Part shown: positions 1-6,734 of the stretch, piece after piece | Layout of the letters: the number at the start of each line of letters is the position of its first letter | How positions within the stretch are numbered: the stretch's first letter is position 1 | Source: an uncultured Acinetobacter sp. | Lineage (GTDB): Bacteria; Pseudomonadota; Gammaproteobacteria; Pseudomonadales; Moraxellaceae | Direction of reading: 5' to 3' | DNA: 13,254 nucleotides | Assembly: GCA_900771065.1 (NCBI GenBank) | Contig: CAAGMP010000191.1 | Span: 1 to 13,254, forward strand | Position numbers and translations under genes: made by a program | The notes under the pieces: model-generated | Seen by the model: the letters and a program-made list of their open reading frames with translations, nothing else | Told to the model about the DNA's origin: nothing | Database searches by the model: none

Positions 1-255
1 AGCTGTTCCAGGCGCAGACCATGCGGTGACGACGGGAACTTTAAATTGAATCGATAAAAAAATACCCGCAATTGCTGCACCAATTGAAATGCCCCAAATC
101 CATGAAATCATCATTTCAGCAGAAACTTGGGCTTGTTGAGCAGCTTGGAAAAAAATGATCAATGGACCAGAGTAGGAAATTAGCACAGCTAAAAATCCTG
201 CTACGCTAGCTGAAATAGACCAATCTTGTTTTAAACGTTTAAACAGGTAGGTCAT
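1..255 (-). CDS. benE: Benzoate/H+ symporter BenE family, N-terminal part (gene runs off left edge)
   Basis: This is the first 85 codons of an inner-membrane benzoate transporter; the gene continues past the left edge. After a short basic start (MTYLFKRLKQDW), two hydrophobic segments are visible at about residues 14-37 and 48-69. They are followed by the VPVVTAWSAPGTA stretch typical of the BenE family, which imports benzoate with protons. The ATG at 255 is chosen because GGAGG lies 8 nt before it. An in-frame ATG at 270 would add only five residues and lacks a good ribosome site. It is the last visible gene of the cat-ben run, 47 nt after benD, in the order benABCDE known from Acinetobacter. 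The family call is strong. The substrate follows from family and context. Confidence 0.92.
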   Translation of the reverse strand, partial: MTYLFKRLKQDWSISASVAGFLAVLISYSGPLIIFFQAAQQAQVSAEMMISWIWGISIGAAIAGIFLSIQFKVPVVTAWSAPGTA

Positions 256-294
256 TGTGTGTGCCTCCATGCGAGCAATGAACCTGTATTTTGA

Positions 295-315
295 AGATCA
301 AGTTAGCCTTGATCT
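295..315 (-). repeat. Inverted repeat across the benD stop codon (benD-benE gap)
   Basis: AGATCAAG and CTTGATCT form a perfect 8-bp inverted repeat around a 5-nt loop. The repeat spans the benD stop codon (303-305) and the start of the 47-nt benD-benE gap. In the minus-strand transcript no run of U follows, so it does not look like an intrinsic terminator. An mRNA-stability or processing role is inference. Confidence 0.5.
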
Positions 316-1088
316 CCACCACCAACAGGAACTACTGTTCCTGTCATATAAGACGATTCATTTGATGCCAAAAATACAATGGCATTGACTTGTTCTTGAA
401 TTGTGCCGTAGCGTTTCATCAAACTACGATCAATGGTTTGATCAACGACTTGTTGCATCCACTGTTCTTCATTTTGCGTTAATGGATTGGCATTACGCGG
501 TACTTTGCGTGGTGGTGCGGCTGTACCTCCTGTTGCAACAGCATTCACGCGAATTCCATCTTTGGCATGTTCAAACGCCAATGCAGCAGTTAAGGCATTC
601 ACTCCACCTTTTGCTGATGAATATGGCACACGATTGATGCCTCGTGTTGCAATTGAAGATACATTAACAATAGTACCTTGTTGATTTTTAATCATTTCAG
701 GTAAAACAGCACGACAGCACCAAAGGGTAGGAAATAAAGAACGATTCACTTCTTTGATGATTTCTTCTTCTGAAAATTCTTCAAAAGGTTTCATCCAAAT
801 CGCGCCACCAACATTATTAATTAACACATCGACTCGACCATAGGTTTCAATGGCTTTGGTTACGACAGTTTGAGCACCTGAAAAAGTTTCTAAATTGGCT
901 TTAACAATGATTGCATCGCCATTTTGTTGTTCAATTTCAGCTAAGGTTTCTTCAACATAATCAGATAAATCGGCAAGTACAACTTGTGCGCCTTCAGCAG
1001 CAACTTGCAGCGCAACACCACGACCAATTCCTTGTGCTGCACCTGTGACAATCACCACTTGATTTAAAAATCGGTTTTGATGAATCAT
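303..1088 (-). CDS. benD: 1,6-dihydroxycyclohexa-2,4-diene-1-carboxylate dehydrogenase (benzoate diol dehydrogenase)
   Basis: BenD is a cytoplasmic short-chain dehydrogenase (261 aa). It oxidises and decarboxylates the cis-diol made from benzoate to catechol, giving NADH. Visible SDR marks are the cofactor glycine motif TGAAQGIG (15-22), D40 at the end of the second strand (fits NAD preference), NNVG (91-94), the catalytic serine region NVSS (142-145) and Y156-x3-K160. The C-terminal part ends in GTVVPVGGGDQG. The ATG at 1088 gives MIHQNRF and a normal SDR N-terminus, with a weak GAG ten bases before it. A TTG at 1103, abutting the benC stop (TAATTG), would add five residues and is less likely. 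Its place after benC fits the benABCD order. The SDR call is certain; the substrate rests on context and similarity. Confidence 0.94.
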   Translation of the reverse strand: MIHQNRFLNQVVIVTGAAQGIGRGVALQVAAEGAQVVLADLSDYVEETLAEIEQQNGDAIIVKANLETFSGAQTVVTKAIETYGRVDVLINNVGGAIWMKPFEEFSEEEIIKEVNRSLFPTLWCCRAVLPEMIKNQQGTIVNVSSIATRGINRVPYSSAKGGVNALTAALAFEHAKDGIRVNAVATGGTAAPPRKVPRNANPLTQNEEQWMQQVVDQTIDRSLMKRYGTIQEQVNAIVFLASNESSYMTGTVVPVGGGDQG

Positions 1089-1103
1089 TTTCTTTATTCT
1101 CAA

Positions 1104-2120
1104 TTAATTTGCTGAAAACTTTTCAAACAAGAAATTGCTTGGTTCAATATTTTCTGTTTGTAACCAATTGCGTACTGCATCAACCATTGCAACAGGACCG
1201 CATAAATAAATATCGACTTCGCCGTTATTGAGCCATGAATTTTCAATATGACCTGTCACATAACCTTTACGAGCATGATTTGATTCAGGATGAGCCACCA
1301 CAGTGCGATATTCAAACCAAGGCAATTCGGCAGCAAGCTGATTTAATTGTTCTAATGCCACTAAATCAAAGTCATTTGTGACACCAAAAACCAAACGCAC
1401 AGGTTGATCTGAACCTTTTTCTGCCAAAACTTGCAACATAGATAAGAACGGAGCAATTCCTGTTCCGCCTGCAAGCATGACGACGGGACGTACCACATCA
1501 CGTAAATAGAAACTGCCGAATGGACCTGTAAAAGTCATTTTGTCGCCAACTTGGGCATGTTTACTTAAAAACTCACTCATTTTGCCGTTGGGCACATTGC
1601 GTACAACAAAACTGGTCAAGCGTTGTTGCGGTTTTGAACTAAATGAATAAGAACGCGTTTCGTCTGAATTTGGAATACCTACATTGACATATTGACCTGC
1701 TAAAAAATGAATTTCAGGTTGATCATCATCCAGTTGAATATCAAAACTAATGGTTGAATCCGACAGATTTTCAACCCGCGCTAATGTGCCTTGATATTGA
1801 TGAATTTGCGTTTTGCAGACATCAGAAGAAGCTTGAATTTGGAAAATCGCATCCGAAGTTGGGCGACATTGGCAAGCTAAAATATAACCTTGTTCTGCTT
1901 CTTCAGGAGTTAAAGCATCTTCAATATAGGTTTCTTCAGGCATGTCATAACTGCCCGATTGGCAAAATGCACGGCAAGTTCCACATGCACCATCACGGCA
2001 GTCGAGAGGAATATTAATTTTTTGGCGATAAGCTGCATCAGACAGCGTTTCACCTTGAGCAACAGAAATAAAACGCGTAACGCCATCTTCAAATTGAAGT
2101 GCAACATGATGGTTTGACAT
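1104..2120 (-). CDS. benC: Benzoate 1,2-dioxygenase electron-transfer (reductase) component
   Basis: BenC passes electrons from NADH through FAD and a [2Fe-2S] centre to the BenAB oxygenase. At 338 aa it has the length of the Acinetobacter ADP1 protein. Domain order is a plant-type ferredoxin first (about 1-98), with cluster ligands C41, C46, C49 and C83. An FAD-binding domain (about 105-205) follows with RSYS at 156-159. The NAD domain holds GGTGIAPF (218-225) and CGPVAM (307-312). The C-terminus NFLFEKFSAN is typical of these reductases. The start is the ATG at 2120, since FEDG and the ferredoxin fold begin directly after it. It lies 76 nt after benB, with a strong hairpin in between, and ends next to benD. 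Confidence 0.96.
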   Translation of the reverse strand: MSNHHVALQFEDGVTRFISVAQGETLSDAAYRQKINIPLDCRDGACGTCRAFCQSGSYDMPEETYIEDALTPEEAEQGYILACQCRPTSDAIFQIQASSDVCKTQIHQYQGTLARVENLSDSTISFDIQLDDDQPEIHFLAGQYVNVGIPNSDETRSYSFSSKPQQRLTSFVVRNVPNGKMSEFLSKHAQVGDKMTFTGPFGSFYLRDVVRPVVMLAGGTGIAPFLSMLQVLAEKGSDQPVRLVFGVTNDFDLVALEQLNQLAAELPWFEYRTVVAHPESNHARKGYVTGHIENSWLNNGEVDIYLCGPVAMVDAVRNWLQTENIEPSNFLFEKFSAN

Positions 2121-2160
2121 GGCTGAAGATCCTTTGAAAAGCTTTAGAACATTGAGTTGA

Positions 2161-2188
2161 CTTTAGCCAAAAATCCATTTGGCTAAAG
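2161..2188 (-). repeat. Strong inverted repeat in the benB-benC gap
   Basis: CTTTAGCCAAA (2161-2171) and TTTGGCTAAAG (2178-2188) are perfect 11-bp arms around a 6-nt loop, inside the 76-nt benB-benC gap. In the direction of the operon the run of U lies before the hairpin, not after it, so a rho-independent terminator is unlikely. It could protect or punctuate the mRNA between oxygenase and reductase genes; that role is inferred. Confidence 0.6.
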
Positions 2189-2196
2189 CAAAAAAA

Positions 2197-2706
2197 TTAC
2201 AGGTGATATATGTCAATGACTTGGTTGATATAATCGTTTTTCAGTACCACGTATTTGCTTAAAATTTGTGGTTTTTCACCTGAAAAATCAATTTCATAGC
2301 GTGACATGCCAAAATAGCTGTAACTGGTTTTATAACGATAACTCAATGTGTTCCAGTTAAAACGTACAGTGACTTTGTTGCCATCACAGGCAACAATTTC
2401 AATGTTATTAATGTTGTGACAAGTACGGGTATCGGGCATGGTTGCAGACGAGCGTTCAGTTTTAATACGGAACACACGGTCTTCTAAACCTTGACGATTT
2501 GGATAGTAAATTAAAGAAATTTCAGACTGTGGGTCGGTTGTTAACTGATCATCGTCATCCCAAGCAGGCATCCAAAAAGAAGCGTTTGGTGCATAACAAG
2601 CTAACCAATCATCCCATTGTTCATCATCTAAAAAGCGAGCTTCTTGATAAAGAAATTGTGCAATTTGTTCAAGACAAATTGCATTTAATGGTGCAGAGAC
2701 ATTCAT
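2197..2706 (-). CDS. benB: Benzoate 1,2-dioxygenase small (beta) subunit
   Basis: BenB is the beta subunit (169 aa, usual family length) of the ring-hydroxylating oxygenase. It packs with BenA, normally as alpha3beta3, and has a structural rather than catalytic role. The family pattern is clear: an N-terminal helix with FLYQEARFLDDEQWDDWL, then YAPNASFWMPAWDDDD, the ISLIYYPNRQGLEDRVFRI segment and a cystatin-like sheet toward VVLKNDYINQVIDIYHL. The start is ATG 2706, which overlaps the benA stop by four bases (ATGA). This indicates translational coupling and matched amounts of the two subunits. Nothing is missing or odd in the reading frame. Confidence 0.95.
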   Translation of the reverse strand: MNVSAPLNAICLEQIAQFLYQEARFLDDEQWDDWLACYAPNASFWMPAWDDDDQLTTDPQSEISLIYYPNRQGLEDRVFRIKTERSSATMPDTRTCHNINNIEIVACDGNKVTVRFNWNTLSYRYKTSYSYFGMSRYEIDFSGEKPQILSKYVVLKNDYINQVIDIYHL

Positions 2707-4091
2707 GCGATTTCTCCTTGTTCTGCTTCTTCAATGGCTTTTTCATTGGCAATTGCCGCTTTCATCATGGCTAACCAATGTTGATGTTGTGCAAGATATA
2801 AACCTTCATCTTCTGTTTTAATGCCAGAAAGTTTTGGTTTTAAGCCAATTTCATCGGCAGCAGCATCGGGTCCTTGAATCCAATGTTTTGAACCACGACA
2901 CATGTCATTCCATTCAATAGCAATACCTGCATAGCCTGCTTGACATGCACGGAATTCTTCTAAATCGTCTGGTGTTGCCATACCCGAAGCATTAAAGAAG
3001 TCTTCATATTGACGAATACGACGTGCGCGTGCTTCTGCTTCTTCACCTTTTGGTGCGATGCAATAAATTGTTACTTCAGTTTTATCGACAGAAAGAGGAC
3101 GAAGTACACGAATTTGTGAACCAAATTGATCCATTAAATATACGTTTGGATATAAGCAAAGATTACGTGAGCGTTCAATCATCCACTTTGACATTGCCGC
3201 GCCAAATTTTGCTGAATATTCATCGGCTTTAGGGAAGTTTGGACGGTCTTCTGGATTTGCCCATTGTGTCCAAAGCAGCATGTGACCATTGTCAAAACCG
3301 TAAGAACCACCGCCTTGTTTACCCCAAGAACCCGCACTCATGGCACGAATATTGTCACCTGCTTCTTTTTCTTTGCGTTGTTGTGTGGTTGCAGCATAGT
3401 TCCAATGTACAGCAGAAACATGATAACCATCTGCACCGTTTTCCGCAGTGAGTTTCCAATTGCCTTCATAGGTATAAGTTGATGAACCACGTAAAACTTC
3501 TAAACCGTGTTCAGATTGACCCACAATCATGTCAATGATTTTTGTAGTTTCACCAAGGTATTCTTCTAAAGATGGAACATCTGGATTTAAGCTACCAAAC
3601 AAGAAACCTTTATAGCTTTCAAATTTTGCAACTTTTTTCAGGTCGTGAGAGCCTTCTTTGTTAAAGCAATCGGAATAACCTGCATCACTTGGATCTTTAA
3701 CTTTTAACAATTTCCCCGAATTGTTAAATGTCCAACCGTGAAATGGGCAAGTATAAGTTGCTTTGTTGCCTTTTTTATTGCGGCAAAGTTGCGCGCCACG
3801 GTGCGAACATGCATTAATCATGGCATTGAGTTCACCATTGCGGTTACGTGCAATAATAATTGGCTGACGACCAATATACGTCGTGTAATAGTCGTTATTA
3901 TTTGGAATTTGACTTTCGTGTGCTAAATAAACCCAATTGCCTTCAAAAATGTATTTCATTTCAAGGTCAAAAATGGCTTGATCGGTAAATACAGCGCGAT
4001 GTAATTTAAATTCGCCTGTTTCAAAATTATCTACAAGCAGCTCATCAATACGATCAAGATGACAAGTGTTAATCACTGGAATGCGTGGCAT
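2703..4091 (-). CDS. benA: Benzoate 1,2-dioxygenase large (alpha) subunit
   Basis: BenA is the catalytic subunit of the Rieske non-haem iron oxygenase that adds O2 across C1-C2 of benzoate. The protein is 462 aa. The Rieske domain carries C95-S-H97 and C115-P-F-H118. The catalytic domain has the signature ENGADGYHVSAVHW with D221 as the expected bridging aspartate and H224 and H229 as iron ligands; D396 in EWNDMCRG is the likely third ligand. The ATG at 4091 is chosen because it gives MPRIPVINT, the start I recall for the ADP1 protein, with GGAG seven bases before it. An upstream GTG at 4139 would add 16 residues unlike the family. It lies 61 nt after catA and shares four bases with benB. No BenM-type operator was seen in front of it. 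Confidence 0.96.
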   Translation of the reverse strand: MPRIPVINTCHLDRIDELLVDNFETGEFKLHRAVFTDQAIFDLEMKYIFEGNWVYLAHESQIPNNNDYYTTYIGRQPIIIARNRNGELNAMINACSHRGAQLCRNKKGNKATYTCPFHGWTFNNSGKLLKVKDPSDAGYSDCFNKEGSHDLKKVAKFESYKGFLFGSLNPDVPSLEEYLGETTKIIDMIVGQSEHGLEVLRGSSTYTYEGNWKLTAENGADGYHVSAVHWNYAATTQQRKEKEAGDNIRAMSAGSWGKQGGGSYGFDNGHMLLWTQWANPEDRPNFPKADEYSAKFGAAMSKWMIERSRNLCLYPNVYLMDQFGSQIRVLRPLSVDKTEVTIYCIAPKGEEAEARARRIRQYEDFFNASGMATPDDLEEFRACQAGYAGIAIEWNDMCRGSKHWIQGPDAAADEIGLKPKLSGIKTEDEGLYLAQHQHWLAMMKAAIANEKAIEEAEQGEIA

Positions 4092-4120
4092 GTCCTTTCT
4101 CCGACTTTCCATGTAAAAGT

Positions 4121-4143
4121 CTGAGTACGCTAAGCGCACTCAG
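4121..4143 (-). repeat. Hairpin between catA and benA
   Basis: In the minus-strand RNA the arms CUGAGUGCGC and GCGUACUCAG pair over 10 bp (one G-U) around a UUA loop. This lies within the 61-nt catA-benA gap. Only a short ACUUUUAC follows, so full termination is doubtful, though partial attenuation between the cat and ben halves is possible. The structure is seen in the sequence; its role is inferred. Confidence 0.6.
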
Positions 4144-4152
4144 AATGGCTGA

Positions 4153-5073
4153 TTAAGCAGCAGCGCGACGACGTACAACTTCAGTTGATGGCGCGCCTTC
4201 TTTTTCCTTTTGCAATACAATGTTGAATTGAATGTATTTGAAAGGTGCTGTTAAACCGCGACGTGCAATTTCAGCTTCATCTGTGATATCAATAGCTTCA
4301 GCCACTAAACCTTCACGTGTACCAAATGCAAAGTCATCCCACAAATAACGATCACCTTCGATATTAAATTGAGTCGTCAATTTACGATGATTTGGCGCAC
4401 TAACAAAATAATGTACGTGTGCAGGACGTTGACCATGACGTGAAACTAAATTTAAAATGCCTTGTAACGGACCTTCAGGATTTAAGCCATAACCCACAGG
4501 CATGGTGGTTTGTGCAACATATTTACCGTTTTCATCGGCAAAAATTGAGCGACGTAAATTAAAATGGCTTTGTGACTTATCAAAGAATGAATAGTTACCA
4601 TGACTATTGGCATGCCAAACTTCTACTTTTGCATTTGGAATAATATTGCCATCTACATCGGTCACTGTGCCTTCAATGATTAAAGTAGGGATTTTTCCGA
4701 CTTCTGTACCATCATCCATACGTGCAAAACCAACCGATTCAGGTGCACCTGCTACATATAAAGGACCTTCAATTGTACGTGGCGTACCCCCTGTTAAGCC
4801 TGCTTTGGCATCGGCTTCATCGGCACGTAAGTCAAGAAAATGTTCTAAACCAATTGCTGAACCCATCAATGCCAATTCATCTGCTTTTGCAATGTCAATA
4901 AGGGTTTCAATACCTTTCCAAACTTCAGATTGGCTTAAATCTAAATCTTCAATTGCTTGGAAAAGGTCGGTGACTAAACGAACAATCACTTGTTGTACAC
5001 GCGCGTTTACAGGTCCTTCAGACGTATCGACGTTACACGCTTGAACAACATTTTCAATGGTTTGACGATCCAT
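4153..5073 (-). CDS. catA: Catechol 1,2-dioxygenase (intradiol)
   Basis: CatA cleaves catechol between its hydroxyl groups to cis,cis-muconate using Fe(III) and O2. The protein is 306 aa, near the usual 300-311. An N-terminal helical dimerisation region (about 1-90) precedes the beta-sandwich catalytic domain, with GPLYVAGAPES at 103-113. The iron ligands of the family are all present: Y161 (in NSHGNYSFFD), Y195 (in PVGYG), H219 and H221 (in RPAHVHYF). The ATG at 5073 has a near-perfect AAGGAG seven bases before it; a longer GTG-started version (from 5112) lacks support. It sits between catC and benA, so catechol produced by BenD is consumed by a co-transcribed enzyme. The C-terminal tail RRRAAA is unremarkable. 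Confidence 0.96.
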   Translation of the reverse strand: MDRQTIENVVQACNVDTSEGPVNARVQQVIVRLVTDLFQAIEDLDLSQSEVWKGIETLIDIAKADELALMGSAIGLEHFLDLRADEADAKAGLTGGTPRTIEGPLYVAGAPESVGFARMDDGTEVGKIPTLIIEGTVTDVDGNIIPNAKVEVWHANSHGNYSFFDKSQSHFNLRRSIFADENGKYVAQTTMPVGYGLNPEGPLQGILNLVSRHGQRPAHVHYFVSAPNHRKLTTQFNIEGDRYLWDDFAFGTREGLVAEAIDITDEAEIARRGLTAPFKYIQFNIVLQKEKEGAPSTEVVRRRAAA

Positions 5074-5165
5074 ACTATAACTCCTTAAGTATGTTATTGT
5101 TGTGGTGCGCATTGCTTATTTATTGAAATGTCGCAACCACAGTCCTTGTTAATTACCCTCTGGAT

Positions 5166-5185
5166 AGATCTAAATATTTAGATCT
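5166..5185 (-). repeat. 20-bp perfect palindrome in the catC-catA gap
   Basis: AGATCTAAATATTTAGATCT reads the same on both strands. It starts eight bases past the catC stop, in the 120-nt gap before catA. No U-tract follows, so it is not a standard terminator. It could fold as an RNA hairpin or be a dimer binding site on DNA; neither is shown. The rest of the gap holds the catA ribosome site and no clear promoter. Confidence 0.6.
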
Positions 5186-5193
5186 GCTCCTGA

Positions 5194-5484
5194 TTAACGA
5201 TCATCTTCACGAATGGAAGATGGATGACGATTCAGTGCCATAACTTCAATATGCATGTATGGATAAAGCGGTAAACCTTGAAGAATTTGATGTAACTCTT
5301 CATTACTTTCCACGTCAAAAATACTGATATTTGAGTACTGACCTGTAATTCGCCAAATGTGGCGCCATTTACCTTGGCGTTGTAATTCTTGTGAATAGGC
5401 TTTTTCGACTGCTTTAATTTCATTGGCTTGTTCAACTGGCATATCCAATGGAATTTTGACGTCCATTCTGACTTGAAATAGCAT
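5194..5484 (-). CDS. catC: Muconolactone delta-isomerase
   Basis: CatC isomerises (+)-muconolactone to 3-oxoadipate enol-lactone, the point where the catechol and protocatechuate branches meet. The protein is 96 aa, the normal size for this ferredoxin-fold, decameric enzyme. It begins MLFQVRMDVKIP and shows the conserved GKWRHIWRITGQYSNISIFDV stretch (38-58) and LPLYPYMHIEVMALNRHP near the end. The ATG at 5484 is preferred: GAGGAA lies about eight bases upstream and MLFQVRM is the usual start. An in-frame ATG at 5505 would add seven residues not found in the family. It lies 23 nt after catB. Confidence 0.95.
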   Translation of the reverse strand: MLFQVRMDVKIPLDMPVEQANEIKAVEKAYSQELQRQGKWRHIWRITGQYSNISIFDVESNEELHQILQGLPLYPYMHIEVMALNRHPSSIREDDR

Positions 5485-5507
5485 GCTGTTTTTCCTCGAA
5501 GGCATCG

Positions 5508-6620
5508 TTACTTGATGCGCAAGTTATCAATTTTGTCTTGATCAAGCTCAATGCCTAAACCCGCACTTTGTGGGACTTGCAAGGCAAAATCTTGATATTG
5601 CAACGGAGTTTTAAGAATTTCTTCGGTTAGCAACAATGGACCAAAAAGCTCTGTTCCATACGCTAAATTTTCAAAAGTAGAGAATAAATGTGCTGAAGCA
5701 ATCGTACCCACAGCACCTTCAAGCATGGTTCCGCCGTATAAATCGATGCCTGCAAGTTGAGCAATGGTGGCAACGTCACGTCCTTCGAGCAAACCACCAG
5801 ATTGAGCAATTTTCACTGCAAAAACAGAGGCAGCATGATTCTTCGCTAATTTGTAGGCACTACTTGGACCCATGAGTGATTCATCTGCCATAATGGCAAT
5901 ATCAAAACGACGACTTAAACGCTGCATTGCATCCATGTTGTCAATTGCACAAGGTTGTTCAATTAAATCCACACCGCCATTTTGTAGTAGGGTAATGCCT
6001 TTAATTGCTTCAAGTTCTGACCAAGCTCGGTTGACATCAACACGAATAGATACCTGATTACCCAACGCTTTTTTAATTGCAAGAACATGTTCCACATCGG
6101 CTTCCACCGCACGTGAACCAATTTTGAGTTTGAAAAAATTGTGACGTTTTGCAGCAAGCATTTTTTGTGCTTCAGCAATATCTTTTTCTGTATCACCTGA
6201 AGCCAAAACCCAAAGTACAGGCACGCGATCACGTAGACGACCGCCCAATATTTCAGAAAGAGGTAAGCCTAAACGTTGTGCTTGTAAATCAAGTAATGCG
6301 GTTTGAATGGCACATTTGGCAAAGCGGTTGCCGTTAATATTTTTTTTCAACACCTGCATGATTTGCGCAAGGTTAAAATGTGTTGGTAATGTTTTAAGCA
6401 AGGGTGCAAAGTAAGTATCAATATTGGTTTTAATACTTTCTGGACTTTCTTCGCCGTAACCTAAGCCACCAATGGTGGTTGCTTCACCCCAACCGATTAA
6501 ACCATCGTGAGTTTCAATTTTAATTAAGACGAGGGTTTGAGTTTGCATCGTCGCCACAGCCATTTTGTGTGGACGAATCGTTGGAATCTCAACAAGCAAA
6601 GTTTCTATTGATTTGTACAT
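5508..6620 (-). CDS. catB: Muconate cycloisomerase
   Basis: CatB cyclises cis,cis-muconate to (+)-muconolactone with a Mn2+/Mg2+ cofactor. It belongs to the enolase superfamily and is 370 aa long. The N-terminal capping domain runs to about residue 125. The barrel then carries the catalytic K164-L-K166, metal ligands D195 (RVDVN), E221 (LIEQP) and D246 (MADES), and the partner base K270. The set matches the spacing of the Pseudomonas enzyme with a shift of three. The ATG at 6620 gives MYKSIETLLVEIPTIRPHKM, close to what I recall for ADP1 CatB; an ATG at 6635 would add five residues. It is the promoter-proximal gene of the run, 114 nt from the divergent regulator. Confidence 0.96.
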   Translation of the reverse strand: MYKSIETLLVEIPTIRPHKMAVATMQTQTLVLIKIETHDGLIGWGEATTIGGLGYGEESPESIKTNIDTYFAPLLKTLPTHFNLAQIMQVLKKNINGNRFAKCAIQTALLDLQAQRLGLPLSEILGGRLRDRVPVLWVLASGDTEKDIAEAQKMLAAKRHNFFKLKIGSRAVEADVEHVLAIKKALGNQVSIRVDVNRAWSELEAIKGITLLQNGGVDLIEQPCAIDNMDAMQRLSRRFDIAIMADESLMGPSSAYKLAKNHAASVFAVKIAQSGGLLEGRDVATIAQLAGIDLYGGTMLEGAVGTIASAHLFSTFENLAYGTELFGPLLLTEEILKTPLQYQDFALQVPQSAGLGIELDQDKIDNLRIK

Positions 6621-6633
6621 TTCCACTCTACGC

Positions 6634-6648
6634 ATTCTTGCTTTGTAT
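6634..6648. promoter_or_regulatory. Putative BenM/CatM site, catB-proximal
   Basis: ATTC-N7-GTAT differs from the known ATAC-N7-GTAT consensus by one base. It lies 14 nt before the catB start, near or past the likely -10, where binding would be expected to repress. Confidence 0.5.
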
Positions 6649-6660
6649 GTTTTATGTGGT

Positions 6661-6675
6661 ATACCTTAAAAGAAT
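6661..6675. promoter_or_regulatory. Putative BenM/CatM site, middle
   Basis: ATAC-N7-GAAT has one mismatch to ATAC-N7-GTAT and is the reverse-complement form of the catB-proximal site. Its left half lies in the palindrome GGTATACC. It may contact the -35 region of catB. Confidence 0.5.
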
Positions 6676-6712
6676 GGTAAATGGCTGTCGAAGACCATTT
6701 TTGCATTTTAAT

Positions 6713-6727
6713 ATATTTAAAAGGTAT
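6713..6727. promoter_or_regulatory. Putative BenM/CatM site, regulator-proximal
   Basis: ATAT-N7-GTAT has one mismatch to the consensus. It overlaps the AAGG ribosome site (6721-6724) of the LysR gene, so binding here could also curb the regulator's own expression. Confidence 0.5.
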
Positions 6728-6734
6728 ACATTTT

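Larger units (their letters stand above)
6621..6734. promoter_or_regulatory. Divergent catB / benM control region
   Basis: These 114 nt separate catB (minus) from the LysR gene (plus). They hold three near-consensus BenM/CatM sites, an 8-bp palindrome GGTATACC (6658-6665), and a 6-bp inverted repeat AAATGG-N10-CCATTT (6679-6700). No strong sigma-70 promoter stands out. For catB the best guess is TTTACC (6677-6682 on the minus strand) with a weak CATAAA-like -10. Weak core elements fit an activator-dependent promoter. Confidence 0.75.

Noticed and set aside
4607..5044. 145-codon open frame on the plus strand
   Set aside because: It lies wholly antisense to catA, whose iron ligands and length are intact, and its product has low-complexity Ser/Lys/Pro content and no recognisable domain. 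It is a shadow of the catA reading frame.
5067..5098. Possible BenM site ATAC-TTAAGGA-GTTA before catA
   Set aside because: Two mismatches in the right half, and the sequence is accounted for by the catA Shine-Dalgarno AAGGAG.
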